From the NCBI RefSeq assembly GCF_000970755.1, contig NZ_KQ034007.1, forward strand, positions 1,768,273-1,832,272: a stretch of 64,000 nucleotides of DNA. The letters run 5' to 3'. The notes below the pieces were generated by a model. That model saw nothing but the letters and a program-made list of their open reading frames with translations. It did not search any database and was not told the DNA's origin. Within the stretch, counting starts at the first letter, position 1. Every line of letters begins with the position of its first letter. Origin of the DNA: Lactobacillus kimbladii (GTDB taxonomy: Bacteria > Bacillota > Bacilli > Lactobacillales > Lactobacillaceae). A program made the position numbers and the translations under genes. This document shows, in pieces, positions 33,525 through 43,018 of the stretch.

Positions 33525-34149
33525 AATTTATTGTTCCTTCTTGTACATATAGCTTTTGCGTGGCGACTTTGTTTACAAACTCATGATCATGCGAAGCAAT
33601 AACAAAGGTTGAACCTTTATGGTTATACCCATCAATCAATCTGATTAATTTACCAATACTTTCATGATCCAGCGCATTGGTAGGCTCATCCAGAACAATT
33701 AACGGATAGGCTCCAAGAAAAGCCTGTGCAATTCCTAATTTCTGCTTCATCCCCAGTGAAAATTTCTTAACTTTTTGTTTAGGAAACCTGGTTAAATCAA
33801 AGTATGCCAATAAATCATTAATCTGCTTTTCTTGAATATCCGGATCTAATTTTGCTAGCAAATCTAAGTTTTTATAAGCAGTAAATTCTTCTATTAAACT
33901 GGGATTTTCAATTAAAATTCCCGCTTTAATTGGATAAGGCTCTTGGACCTTCATCTTCTTACCATTAACTATGACTTCCCCACTGGTATTTATTAGACCT
34001 AAAATCGTTTTTAAGATTAACGTTTTACCGGAACCGTTTATTCCTTCTAAAACAGTAATACTGCCTTCCGGAATCTCTGCACTAACATCATGCAATAGTG
34101 GCCGTCTTTTCACTACTTTTCCTACTTCATTTAATTCAATAAAACTCAT
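33514..34149 (-). CDS. ABC transporter ATP-binding protein
   Basis: 211 residues. Walker A is GINGSGKT, the signature FSLGMKQKLGIAQA, Walker B LIVLDEPTNALD and the H-loop FVIASHDHEF. The size and the SLGMKQ(R/K)L signature are typical of single-domain ATPases that serve ABC-2 permeases (BcrA/LanF type). It overlaps the next gene and follows the 234-residue permease by 10 nt, so all four genes are one transcription unit. Confidence 0.88.
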   Translation of the reverse strand: MSFIELNEVGKVVKRRPLLHDVSAEIPEGSITVLEGINGSGKTLILKTILGLINTSGEVIVNGKKMKVQEPYPIKAGILIENPSLIEEFTAYKNLDLLAKLDPDIQEKQINDLLAYFDLTRFPKQKVKKFSLGMKQKLGIAQAFLGAYPLIVLDEPTNALDHESIGKLIRLIDGYNHKGSTFVIASHDHEFVNKVATQKLYVQEGTINYEK

Positions 34150-34159
34150 TTTTTGCTCC

Positions 34160-34864
34160 TTACTCTACACTAAAGAAATGGTCAATAATCCCATAAACAA
34201 TCACCATAATCAAAGTTGCCAGCACTAATAATAAAAAACCAGGGAAATTAAATCTCATAATTATCAAGTTATTCAAAGGATTTAATGGCCACTTTAAAAG
34301 AGATGTCATTATCAAAAGTGAAGCTGGAATAATCAGACCCAATGCCGAATTAAACTTTCCAATTGTACCTTGCAAAATAAGCGTGAAGTATATTCCTAAA
34401 AAATTGTTGATGAAAAGTAGTGGGATCGCCTGCCAGTCAGCTAAATTAAAAAAAGACAAAGAGGGCAATTTAAATAAAGCCGTAACAAGCAACATAACTA
34501 AAAGTGTAACAAACACATAGGCAAAAGCTATTACTCCCATTAATAACATAGTGACGACAGTAAAATTTTTCGGTGGAATTTGTAATCCTCTTAGGTGCAT
34601 AATGGTAGTTTGCCAAAGCAGTTTAAAGCTATTTAATACAATAAGCAGTGGTATTAAGAAATAGACCAGCCACAAAATAAAATTAAAAGATGTACCTTGA
34701 CTGGTATCGGCAAAGAAAAGATTAAATATAGAAGTATGTGAACTATTAATTAGCTGCGTACTGAGAAAAATAATTGAAAAGCAGATCAAACTTAGCCAGC
34801 AAATAAAACGGAAGCGAATTATTTGCCATAAATATAGTAATTGATTCCAAAACAAACGTTTCAT
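34160..34864 (-). CDS. ABC-2-type permease, paralog B
   Basis: 234 residues, six membrane helices. Starts MKRLFWNQLLYLWQIIRFRF with GAAGG upstream. It is clearly paralogous to the protein encoded just upstream (35026-35769): both have F/LWDQ..(F/Y)LWQ, LRGL..P..F.VV, FNLADWQ/FNGLSA and NFLGI in the same order. It is predicted to form the membrane part of the exporter with the ATPase 10 nt downstream. Confidence 0.72.
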   Translation of the reverse strand: MKRLFWNQLLYLWQIIRFRFICWLSLICFSIIFLSTQLINSSHTSIFNLFFADTSQGTSFNFILWLVYFLIPLLIVLNSFKLLWQTTIMHLRGLQIPPKNFTVVTMLLMGVIAFAYVFVTLLVMLLVTALFKLPSLSFFNLADWQAIPLLFINNFLGIYFTLILQGTIGKFNSALGLIIPASLLIMTSLLKWPLNPLNNLIIMRFNFPGFLLLVLATLIMVIVYGIIDHFFSVE

Positions 34865-35025
34865 AAAGACCTTCTTTTTAAGAGTGGGGGTAGCCGCAAC
34901 AATAAAGATAAATTAATTTGACTATTATAAATAGCCAGTTTTTGTTTCTTATTTTTTCATTATCGTTTAATTCTATACATTCATAGTACCATTTTAGAAT
35001 TATTAAAAATAGTAGAATTAGACTT

Positions 35026-35769
35026 TTAATAATCTGGTTCACTATAACGGTCAGTAATTAAATAGACAATTAGCATTAATAGCGTTGTAACTAATAACAA
35101 CAGAATATTGTTCTTATTGATCCGCAACAACATTAAACTATTGAGCGGATTATATTTCCAAGTGGTATAAACAGTCATTATAAGCCAACTAAATGGAATA
35201 ATTATGCCCAGTGGAGCATTGAAGCGACCGATAGTGGCCTGAATTATCAACAACAGAAATATTCCTAAAAAATTAATAATGACCAGTACTAATAAAGCTG
35301 ATAATCCGTTAAATTGTAATACTTTAAAATTTTTTAGCCAGGAATAATCAGTCACTAAAGCCATAATTCCTTCTGTTAGTGCCACATAGATAATGGTGAT
35401 TAATCCCATTAATCCAACGTTAACTACAGCGAAACTTAAAGGAGAGTATCTCAAACCTCGCAATTGCATTCCCCTTACTTGCCACAATTGTTTAAAACCG
35501 CTTAAGACTATTAGTAGCGGTACTACAAAATAAACAAACCAAAAAACAGGCAAAATAACTTGGCGTGATTTAACAGCGTTAAAATCAACACCCATGAAAA
35601 AAATAGGAACTATAGCAGAATTAGGCATTAATTTCAACATCAGTATTACAAAGCTTATTAAGCCTAACCAAAAAAGAAAGCGCGATTTTATTAGTTGCCA
35701 CAAAAATAAAAATTGGTCCCAAAATAAATTTACAAGAGATGCTTTTGAGCCTACCGCTTTAGAATGCAA
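35026..35769 (-). CDS. ABC-2-type permease, paralog A
   Basis: 247 residues from TTG with AAGGAG upstream. Six membrane helices. It is related to the 234-residue permease encoded 160 nt downstream (conserved KQLWQVRGMQLRGLRYSPLS versus LLWQTTIMHLRGLQIPPKNF). Likely the first gene of the operon, or a separately transcribed duplicate. Duplicate permeases sharing one ATPase are typical of LanEG-like immunity transporters, but no bacteriocin gene was found next to it. Confidence 0.7.
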   Translation of the reverse strand: MHSKAVGSKASLVNLFWDQFLFLWQLIKSRFLFWLGLISFVILMLKLMPNSAIVPIFFMGVDFNAVKSRQVILPVFWFVYFVVPLLIVLSGFKQLWQVRGMQLRGLRYSPLSFAVVNVGLMGLITIIYVALTEGIMALVTDYSWLKNFKVLQFNGLSALLVLVIINFLGIFLLLIIQATIGRFNAPLGIIIPFSWLIMTVYTTWKYNPLNSLMLLRINKNNILLLLVTTLLMLIVYLITDRYSEPDY

Positions 35770-35991
35770 TTGTTCTCTCCTTATTTGTTTACACTCGCAC
35801 TAGTCAAAAATGAAAAAGCTTACACTAATGATACCACTTGTTCAAAATTTAAAAAAAACTATTAAATTTGGCAGTACAACTTTAATAATGTTTTTATTAT
35901 ATCTAGACATACAAAAGAGCTTCCTAATTATTATTGAGAGCGCTAAAATAACTTTAATTCGTAATACAATAAGTATAAGAAAGGAATTTTC

Positions 35992-36429
35992 ATGATTAGA
36001 AAATGTGAAGTTGCTGACAGTCCAGCTATTCAAAAAATCAATCAAATTGAACTAGGTTATGATTATCCTGTAGAAAAAACGGCTGCCAACATTAAAAGGC
36101 TGCTAAATGATCCTGAGCATCATTATCTCTGGGTCTTTGAAGATGATAGTACCAAAAAAGTTGAAGGTTATTTGCATGCAGAAGTTTTTGAAGAAACCTA
36201 TTTTGACCCCATGTTCAACGTTTTAGCTTTAGCAGTAGATTCTTCTGTGCAAAAGAAAGGCATTGGCAGTCAACTTATGCATACTTTGGAAAAACAGGCT
36301 AAAAATTTAGGCATGAAAGAAATTAGGTTAAATTCAGGAGAATCACGTTTAGGTGCTCATAAATTTTACGAAAAACTGGGCTATACCAGTAATAAAATGC
36401 AGAAAAGATTTGGTAAAACCATAAAATAA
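35992..36429 (+). CDS. GNAT-family N-acetyltransferase
   Basis: 145 residues with the full GNAT fold order: MIRKCEVADSPAIQKINQIE at the N-terminus, LALAVDSSVQKKGIGSQLMH as motif A (Q/RxxGxG/A acetyl-CoA loop), and HKFYEKLGYTSNKMQKRF at the C-terminus. It transfers an acetyl group from acetyl-CoA to an amine of unknown identity in the cytoplasm. It has AAAGGAA upstream. It lies alone, divergent from the ABC operon. Confidence 0.87.
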   Translation: MIRKCEVADSPAIQKINQIELGYDYPVEKTAANIKRLLNDPEHHYLWVFEDDSTKKVEGYLHAEVFEETYFDPMFNVLALAVDSSVQKKGIGSQLMHTLEKQAKNLGMKEIRLNSGESRLGAHKFYEKLGYTSNKMQKRFGKTIK

Positions 36430-36495
36430 TTTTATTTAAACTGTAAAATATGACTTTATCGTTTTGATATCTTATCAAAATTAATAGAGGCTAAA

Positions 36496-36903
36496 TTGAT
36501 AAATAAAAAAATCAAGTTGGATTACTTTTTGATGGAGACTCAACCGAATACAAAGTTTCGATCATGTCGGACTAATATTAATGATGCTATTGATAAAAGT
36601 AAATTTGAGGTTCATCCAATATGGGTCACAAAAGAAGGACACCTAGCTGATGAAAAAGACTTTTATAAAGTTCTAGCAAATCCTAAATATATAATTAAAA
36701 ATTCTAATAAAATTACAAATATATCAAACATGGCACAGCTTGCAAATTTACCGGAAATAGATATTTTCTTTACCATTATTCATGGGTAATTATACGAAGA
36801 TTGCTGCCTGCATGGTCTTTTTAGATTTTTAAACAAACCATTTGTGGGCGACGATGTTTTGGCTGCAGCAGTTATAATGGACAAAGAATTGGTATTCCAG
36901 TAG
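36496..36903 (+). pseudogene. ddl: D-alanine--D-alanine ligase remnant
   Basis: The frame carries the N-terminal domain of a Ddl-type ligase (SKFEVHPIWVTKEGHLADEK; IFFTIIHG), is interrupted by TAA after FFTIIHG, then continues in the same frame as LYEDCCLHGLFRFLNKPFVG and DDVLAAAVIMDKEL before a second stop. The intact counterpart would read HG..GEDGCLQG...KPFVG. The ATP-grasp C-terminal two thirds are gone; the relic ends ~60 nt before an IS30 end. Confidence 0.75.
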
Positions 36904-36962
36904 CAAAATGAGTTTCAATCAAGCATATAAAATATAATGATAAGTGCAATAAAAAAAGAATA

Positions 36963-37172
36963 CGAAAATTGCAATTTTAAGCTGAACACTCTACTTGATC
37001 TGATAGATGCAATCTAATCTTCTTTCGTATAATTCATCGGGTGTGTGGTAGGCTAAGATCTTGCGGGGCAGGTTATTGCACCATTCCTCAATGCCATAGA
37101 TTTGCCTTAAGTCATAATCCTTGATGCACTTAAGCGCCGGATTAGCCGGTTGTGCCGCTCATACCAGAAACC
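36963..37172 (-). mobile_element. IS30-family 3' relic that truncates the downstream gene
   Basis: On the minus strand the end of an IS30 transposase is readable with one frameshift: YERHNRLIRR, then IKDYDLRQIYGIEEWCNNLP and RKILAYHTPDELYERRLDC. The terminal repeat containing aaaattgcaatttt follows. Its 5' break lies within the last codons of the 139-codon gene, whose final residues (about SGMSGTTG) come from IS sequence in another frame. Confidence 0.82.
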
Positions 37173-37561
37173 ACTTTATACAAACCAGAATTTTGCAGAC
37201 TATAAATACCTAATAGAAATTCAAATATATAATTAAAATGATTTTTTATGGTAGGATCATTTTTAATTTGTAAATATTTTTTCTTTTCACAATTATAAAG
37301 AATCTTTTTTACTAAATCATTCGGTCTATGATATGGCTCAGTCATCATCGCACCAACTGCAGCATCCTTTAAAACCTCTAGTGTCCTATCAATAGGACCA
37401 TGGTTAAAATGAGTAATCTTTCTAGAATTTTTAAATAATTCGTCTAGTTTTTCAGTAAAGTCATCATTTTGTTCTTGATTTGAATAAAGAATATTAACTA
37501 AATTATCTACATTGTTAGTATAACAAAATAAATCAGAAATAATATCTTGTTCTTTTTTCAT
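37142..37561 (-). CDS. Small partner protein of the KAP NTPase, 3'-truncated
   Basis: 139 residues, soluble. The core MMTEPYHRPNDLVKKI corresponds to AMIAEPYHKPNELIKN in the middle of the neighbouring KAP protein, and the flanking order (DLFCYTNNVDNLVNILYS before, FNYIFEFLLGIYSL after) also matches, so this is a standalone paralog of that domain. It lies 24 nt downstream of the NTPase gene, almost certainly in one operon. Its natural C-terminus is lost to the IS30 relic. Function unknown; it may bind the same ligand or the NTPase itself. Confidence 0.6.
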   Translation of the reverse strand: MKKEQDIISDLFCYTNNVDNLVNILYSNQEQNDDFTEKLDELFKNSRKITHFNHGPIDRTLEVLKDAAVGAMMTEPYHRPNDLVKKILYNCEKKKYLQIKNDPTIKNHFNYIFEFLLGIYSLQNSGLYKVVSGMSGTTG

Positions 37562-37585
37562 TCGTTAAGCCTCGTTTGATATATT

Positions 37586-39880
37586 TTATTTTAACTTGCG
37601 AGTCCAATAGGGATCTGCATTCACTTTATTAAGCAAATTATTCAAAATTCGATATAAATTCTCATCATCATACTTATCTCTATTAGATCGAAGTGGATTT
37701 GCCTGCTGTTCAGAAAATTTATATGAATTTAACAGGGTATTTATGCTTGATACTATAGCTTTTTTTGCTTTTTTAGAGTTACGGCCTCTCATATTAAATT
37801 GACGTTTAATAGCTGCTAGTTTTAAAGTAAAGTCTACCCAATCACTAGAGAAAAAAAGGTCTTGAAGCTTTTCTAAAACTGAAAGTTCTTCATCAAAAAA
37901 CAAATCTGAGGTAAAACAATCGCAACATGTATGAATTATATCTTCATAGCGATTATAAACAAAGTTTCCATAATTTTCATTCCTATATTCAAAGTTTAAG
38001 ACATCAGTCTCTTTCGCAATTTCAATGTCATCAAGATAGGCTTTCCAAAAAGAAACATATTCATAGTCAGCAAGCTGTTCAATTTTTTCTACTTTTGATT
38101 CTATGGTTGGCGGATTTAAAGCTTTATACTTTAGGTCAGTTATATCTTCTTCTGGTTTTTTAAAACAGAATTCAACTAATAAGGCTTCAGCATCATATAT
38201 ATTTTTACCAAAATTTGATTTATTTTCTATTTCTCTGCATTCGGGTAAAAAGCGCTTAGTAACAGAATACTTATTAATTGATGGAAAACTTATTGCATCT
38301 TTTGGATGATAAGTAATTAATGACTGTAAACAACCAACTCTAAGCACATATAGCTGCTCCGTGAGCGTATATTTTTCCTTAATAACAGATATTTTATAAT
38401 CTAAAAAATCGTATAAATATTCTAAACTTTCTTCTTCAAATTTACTAAGATCATAAATTTTAAGAACATACTCAAAAAGATAATCTTCTAGTAAATGAAA
38501 TGAGTTTTTAATAAGTTCATTTGGTTTATGATATGGTTCTGCAATCATTGCGAAAGTACTTGCTTCTGTTATTTCATTAAAAAATGGCGAATTAAATTGC
38601 ACATCAGATGTCGGAGAATTTAAAAAAGCAATAAGCATTTCGTAAATTGATTCATACCTAGAGCTAGGGTTTTCTGAAAATGCTAATTTTCTTAAAGATT
38701 CAGTGTCTTCCACAAAATCTAATAGTTTTGTAATAGGAATTGTAACTGCACTCTCATCTATAAAATACATAGTTGGATTATCCCAAAATCCGTAAGGATA
38801 CTTTTTGTCAAAAGTAAGAATCCTATCTATTTCTTTATCAATAAAACTATTACTTTTTTTATTACTACGATCTTTCCTATATTTTTTTATATAATCATTA
38901 TTCTTACAATTTTGATATAGTTCATTATACTTATCTTTATAAAACAGATATAGATAAATAATAAGGAGTTGCTGTACTGTCTGTACTCTGTCCTTTTTAT
39001 CCTGTCTACAAAATTCATCTTCCACATAAGATAAAAAGTGATTAGCATCGCGTAATGTCCTATTTTCAGTGACAAAAAGGTTGCTTATTTCTGCTATGTC
39101 TGAATTTTCACCCAAATTTTCTGATATTATATTTTCGATTCCAGGACTAAAACTCTGAGGACTTAACACAAAAGGCAGAGCAATGACTTGATCAATTATC
39201 TTAGTCAAAAAATCATTTTTACTAGCCTCAATTTTTTGCAAGTCACCAACAAAAACAATTCTAGCTTTGCTTCCCTTCTTTTGAATAGCATTGAAAAACC
39301 TATAAAGTTCCTCCTGTATTTTTTTACTTAAACGATCAAAATCATCTATAATCAAGACGTTAGAACGGTTTTCACTATTTTTTCTTAAGGTAAGTATACT
39401 CCAGAACATACGAATTTTATCTACATTTATTAATTTATTCTTTGTTAAACTGAATAAGTTCGTTATTATTGCAAGTATTATAGTTACAATTGTAAACACA
39501 TAGTTGGGCAAATTTCTTTGAATTACACCTTTAACAGCTAAGATAGAACTACAAATTATTGTTAGAGCGATAAAAATATATCCTATTGTTGTAGCTAAAG
39601 GATCCAATATAGGATGAGTAGCAGCAAAAATTTGTCTACTAAGACTTTCGTCAAAATCTGGTTTCCATAATTCTAAATAGATAAATTTTAGTTTACCGTT
39701 TGCTTGTTCTTCTACGTTTTTTAAATATTCTGTCTTTCCACTACCCCACTTGCCTTGTAAGAAAAAAGTCTTATTACTTCCATTTTTAAGTAATTTTGCA
39801 AATTCCTTTGCATAGTCATCAGTAGAAATAGTTGGGATGCACCATTTGTTCTTTCTCATTTTTATATATTCAATAACCAT
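37586..39880 (-). CDS. KAP-family P-loop NTPase with two membrane helices
   Basis: 764 residues from ATG 39880, without a clear ribosome-binding site; ATG 39859 is an alternative. Walker A (GKWGSGKT, about residues 43-50) is followed by two membrane helices (about 97-119 and 127-145) inserted before Walker B (NVLIIDDFDRL, about 174-184), the defining layout of KAP P-loop NTPases (Kidins220/ARMS-PifA). The C-terminal ~450 residues carry no known domain but include EPYHKPNEL, repeated in the small downstream protein. PifA excludes phage T7, and other KAP proteins occur in defence islands. The gene is AT-rich and sits among relics, suggesting horizontal origin. A defence role is inferred. Confidence 0.8.
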   Translation of the reverse strand: MVIEYIKMRKNKWCIPTISTDDYAKEFAKLLKNGSNKTFFLQGKWGSGKTEYLKNVEEQANGKLKFIYLELWKPDFDESLSRQIFAATHPILDPLATTIGYIFIALTIICSSILAVKGVIQRNLPNYVFTIVTIILAIITNLFSLTKNKLINVDKIRMFWSILTLRKNSENRSNVLIIDDFDRLSKKIQEELYRFFNAIQKKGSKARIVFVGDLQKIEASKNDFLTKIIDQVIALPFVLSPQSFSPGIENIISENLGENSDIAEISNLFVTENRTLRDANHFLSYVEDEFCRQDKKDRVQTVQQLLIIYLYLFYKDKYNELYQNCKNNDYIKKYRKDRSNKKSNSFIDKEIDRILTFDKKYPYGFWDNPTMYFIDESAVTIPITKLLDFVEDTESLRKLAFSENPSSRYESIYEMLIAFLNSPTSDVQFNSPFFNEITEASTFAMIAEPYHKPNELIKNSFHLLEDYLFEYVLKIYDLSKFEEESLEYLYDFLDYKISVIKEKYTLTEQLYVLRVGCLQSLITYHPKDAISFPSINKYSVTKRFLPECREIENKSNFGKNIYDAEALLVEFCFKKPEEDITDLKYKALNPPTIESKVEKIEQLADYEYVSFWKAYLDDIEIAKETDVLNFEYRNENYGNFVYNRYEDIIHTCCDCFTSDLFFDEELSVLEKLQDLFFSSDWVDFTLKLAAIKRQFNMRGRNSKKAKKAIVSSINTLLNSYKFSEQQANPLRSNRDKYDDENLYRILNNLLNKVNADPYWTRKLK

Positions 39881-40187
39881 CAATAACTATATACCATGTT
39901 TTAAATTATAAAGCTAAAGATTGATATAGAAAAGTAAAATTATGAGAAAAATATACAATTAATTCTTGTATTGTCTTAGGCAAAAAATAAAAAGTGGGTG
40001 TAAAGAAATCAATAAAGTAATTTACTTAAATTAATGAATAACTCATATGATCATAACAATAAGAGTTTTAACGTCATAAAAGCAATGAATACAAAAAGAC
40101 CAATTTCTAATGTATATTAGAAGTTAGTCTTAAATTATCACGTTAGCTTATTTTAATTTTAAAAGAAAGGTTTAAAATTCTCATTAA
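39881..40187. other. Intergenic region between KAP gene and mleP
   Basis: AT-rich upstream region of the KAP gene plus the terminator of the malolactic operon (40096-40131). No further gene recognised. Confidence 0.5.
40096..40131 (-). terminator. Terminator of the malolactic operon
   Basis: On the minus strand AAGACTAACTTCTAAT pairs with ATTAGAAATTGGTCTT around ATAC and is followed by TTT. Confidence 0.75.
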
Positions 40188-41153
40188 TTATATTAGAATT
40201 TGAGTGATTTCCAAAACCACTGGTACAACTATTACGAATAAAACTGTTGAAGTAGTCACAACGTTGGTAGCGTATTGCACATCCCCGTGCGATTCACCCA
40301 CTAAGATTGGCAAAACTGCCAAAGCAGGAGTAGCTGATTGCACAACTAAGGTTTGTTTAGCTAGACCTGTCAAGGATGGCAGCCAATTTGCACCAACAAC
40401 AATTAAAAGCATCATTAAAGCCGGTACTAAGATAAAGCGGCCAAGCAATGCCCAAATGGTATCGCGGTCAAGGTGGATTGACTTCAAACCGGCATCTGCC
40501 AATATAATACCAATATAAATCAGTGACATCGGCGTGACGATGCCCCCAACCATGCTTAACACAGCCGTAATCCAACTAGGAATTGGTACTTCAACTAATA
40601 AGCAAATTAAGGCAATTAGAAAACCAACTAATGGTGCTGGCAACAATTTTTTCCAGTTGAATTTTTGTTGCTTTCCCTTTTGCTCAGTTGGGTCATCGCT
40701 AGAAATGAAGAAGACACCAATTGCCCAGGTAGAAACCGTATTTAACACATAATAAATTAAAAAGTACGGCATACTTTTTTGTCCAAATAAGGCAATATTT
40801 AATGGTAAACCAATAAAAATGGTATTGGCATTCGTAATGGCGTTAATAAAAGTACCTCGGCGGCCTTTGCGGATCCGCAGAAGCTTACATAATATCCATG
40901 CGAACAAATAACTTAAAGCAAAACAGATAATGGCATAGATCAGGCCACCTGTTAAGCCAAATAATTTTTGCCTGTTTAAATATTTTAAGACGGAAACAAA
41001 AATTGAAGCTGGTAAAGCAATATTCATAATTAAATAGGAAATATTGCCTTTAAACTGATCACCCAGTTTGCCACTGGTGCGTAGCCAATACCCTAAAGCA
41101 ATTACAAGTAACAGCTCAACTACGCTAGTTAATGAAGTAATAAAGGCTTGCAT
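40188..41153 (-). CDS. mleP: AEC-family malate permease
   Basis: 321 residues, about ten membrane helices in two halves, as in auxin-efflux-carrier (AEC) transporters. The conserved NTIFIGLPLNIALFG (N.. .GLP) and VVQSATPALAVLP (Q/SA.P) re-entrant motifs are present. It follows the malolactic enzyme gene by 6 nt and is co-transcribed. MleP of lactic acid bacteria takes up L-malate and exports lactate, generating proton motive force together with the enzyme. Substrate assigned from operon context. Confidence 0.85.
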   Translation of the reverse strand: MQAFITSLTSVVELLLVIALGYWLRTSGKLGDQFKGNISYLIMNIALPASIFVSVLKYLNRQKLFGLTGGLIYAIICFALSYLFAWILCKLLRIRKGRRGTFINAITNANTIFIGLPLNIALFGQKSMPYFLIYYVLNTVSTWAIGVFFISSDDPTEQKGKQQKFNWKKLLPAPLVGFLIALICLLVEVPIPSWITAVLSMVGGIVTPMSLIYIGIILADAGLKSIHLDRDTIWALLGRFILVPALMMLLIVVGANWLPSLTGLAKQTLVVQSATPALAVLPILVGESHGDVQYATNVVTTSTVLFVIVVPVVLEITQILI

Positions 41154-41159
41154 TTATTC

Positions 41160-42803
41160 TCACTCCTGCTCATCTGCGTACTCTGGTGCCCAGCGAAGTG
41201 CTGCCACAGCTTTTTCACCATCTTGAAAATCATTTTGATTGAGGTGATCGGCAATTGCCTTGTTAGCCACTGCTTTTGCTACAGTTTGAGAAAAGACATT
41301 TAGTTTTTCAACTGGTGGCAAAACTGCTGCACCTGGTTTACTTGAATCAACAATGCCGCCAAGTGAGTGGGCCGCTACACTAATCGTTTCATCACTTAAA
41401 ATCTTAGCATTAACTGCTAGAGCACCAAGACCAAGTCCTGGGTAGACCAAAGCATTGTTGGCTTGTCCGATTTCATACTTAATGCCCTCATAATCAACTG
41501 GATCAGCAGGAATACCAGTTGCTACCAAGGCTTTGCCCTTAGTCCAATGAATTAAATCTTCTGCTTTTGCCTCCGCTAATTGAGTTGGGTTTGACAATGG
41601 GAAAATAATTGGCCGCTCGGTATGGGTTGCCATTTCCGTCACAATATCCTGAGTGAAAGCACCTGAATGAGTTGAAGTTCCCACTAAAATATCAGGATGA
41701 ACTGCTTGTACAACACTCTTTAGATCTTTGAGCTGGTCAGCATTGCTGAATTCAGAACGTTTCCTGACAAATGGTTTCTGAGCAGGTGTTAGTTCAGGCG
41801 TATCTTCAAAAAGCAGACCTTGTTTATCTACTAAGTAGAAATGCTTGCGCGCTTCTTCAGGTTGTAAGCCTGCTTGCAGCATCTCGGCATAGACTTGCTC
41901 AACGATTCCTGTACCAGCTGTTCCGGCTCCAAAACAGACATACTTTTGGTCTGTTAATTTCTGACCACTAATCTTTAATGCTCCCAAGATACCTGCCAAA
42001 ACAATGACGCCAGTACCCTGAATATCATCATTAAAGGTTAAAATATGATCACGATACTGTTTTAAAATATTATCAGCATTATCTCGGCCAAAATCTTCAA
42101 AATGTAAATATAGTCCCGGAAATAATTTTTCTACTGTTTGCACAAAGCGATCAACAAATTGATAATATGGTTCACCATTTACGCGACGCTGATGGTTGCC
42201 TAGGTAGAGCGAATCATTAAGTAATTTATCATTATTAGTGCCAACATCCAGCACTACTGGCAATACACACGCCGGGTCAACACCAGCTGCAGCAGTATAA
42301 ACCATCAACTTGCCAACAGAAATGTCAACTCCCTGTGTACCCCAGTCACCAATTCCTAAAATTTCTTCACCGTCAGTAACCACTATTAGTTTTATATCAC
42401 GGCCATCAGCCGCATTTTTCAAACTATCTTCAATTTGATCAGGTTCATTAATTGACAAAAATGCGGCATATTGCGGATTTACAAACAAATGACTGTAATT
42501 TTCGATAGTCTCAGCTATCGTCGGGTCATACACAATCGGCATAAATTCTGTGACATGCTCACTGAAGACCTTAAAAAACAGCACCCGATTAGTATTAAAA
42601 ACGGTCATCAAAAAAATTCGCTTTTCCAAATTAGTTGATTTTTCCTGATACTGCAGGTAAACTTCCCGCGCCTGCTCTTCTAATGACTGCACCTTAGGAG
42701 GTAACATCCCTGCCAGTTGATACTTTTTTCGCTGCTCTTCTGTAAAAGCAGTACCTTTGTTTAAAAATGGGTCATTCAACCTATCTTGTCCTGTTTTAGC
42801 CAT
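41160..42803 (-). CDS. mleS: Malolactic enzyme
   Basis: 547 residues, the usual length. It belongs to the malic enzyme family: [20 protein letters not shown], the catalytic segment [20 protein letters not shown], metal-binding [10 protein letters not shown] and NDDIQGTG, and the NAD fold [15 protein letters not shown]. The N-terminus ([17 protein letters not shown]) is characteristic of malolactic enzymes, which decarboxylate L-malate directly to L-lactate and CO2 with NAD+ and Mn2+, rather than of pyruvate-forming malic enzymes. It has GGAG upstream. Co-transcribed with mleP; no mleR regulator lies next to it. Confidence 0.9.
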   Translation of the reverse strand: MAKTGQDRLNDPFLNKGTAFTEEQRKKYQLAGMLPPKVQSLEEQAREVYLQYQEKSTNLEKRIFLMTVFNTNRVLFFKVFSEHVTEFMPIVYDPTIAETIENYSHLFVNPQYAAFLSINEPDQIEDSLKNAADGRDIKLIVVTDGEEILGIGDWGTQGVDISVGKLMVYTAAAGVDPACVLPVVLDVGTNNDKLLNDSLYLGNHQRRVNGEPYYQFVDRFVQTVEKLFPGLYLHFEDFGRDNADNILKQYRDHILTFNDDIQGTGVIVLAGILGALKISGQKLTDQKYVCFGAGTAGTGIVEQVYAEMLQAGLQPEEARKHFYLVDKQGLLFEDTPELTPAQKPFVRKRSEFSNADQLKDLKSVVQAVHPDILVGTSTHSGAFTQDIVTEMATHTERPIIFPLSNPTQLAEAKAEDLIHWTKGKALVATGIPADPVDYEGIKYEIGQANNALVYPGLGLGALAVNAKILSDETISVAAHSLGGIVDSSKPGAAVLPPVEKLNVFSQTVAKAVANKAIADHLNQNDFQDGEKAVAALRWAPEYADEQE

Positions 42804-42957
42804 TTTTTCACTCTCCGTCTATTTAATTATTATTAGCACGTACTATATGATTAGACTATAACCAGCATGTAAAAAGTGCAATAAATTAAGCTTATATTAA
42901 CAGCATATAGTATATAATATGTGATTAAATATAGTTTTTATTAAAAATTGTGCAAAT

Positions 42958-42995
42958 AAAAAACCAGTTCAAGTTAATGAATTGGCTTTTTATTC
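42958..42995. terminator. Terminator of nagA
   Basis: AAACCAGTTCA pairs with TGAATTGGCTT; T- and A-runs on both sides make it bidirectional. It lies just past the nagA stop on the minus strand. Confidence 0.8.
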
Positions 42996-43018
42996 TATAT
43001 AATAATTAATAAGCTGCT

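Noticed and set aside
41160-42803. Pyruvate-forming malic enzyme
   Set aside because: The N-terminal [17 protein letters not shown] and the adjacent AEC permease fit malolactic enzyme better.
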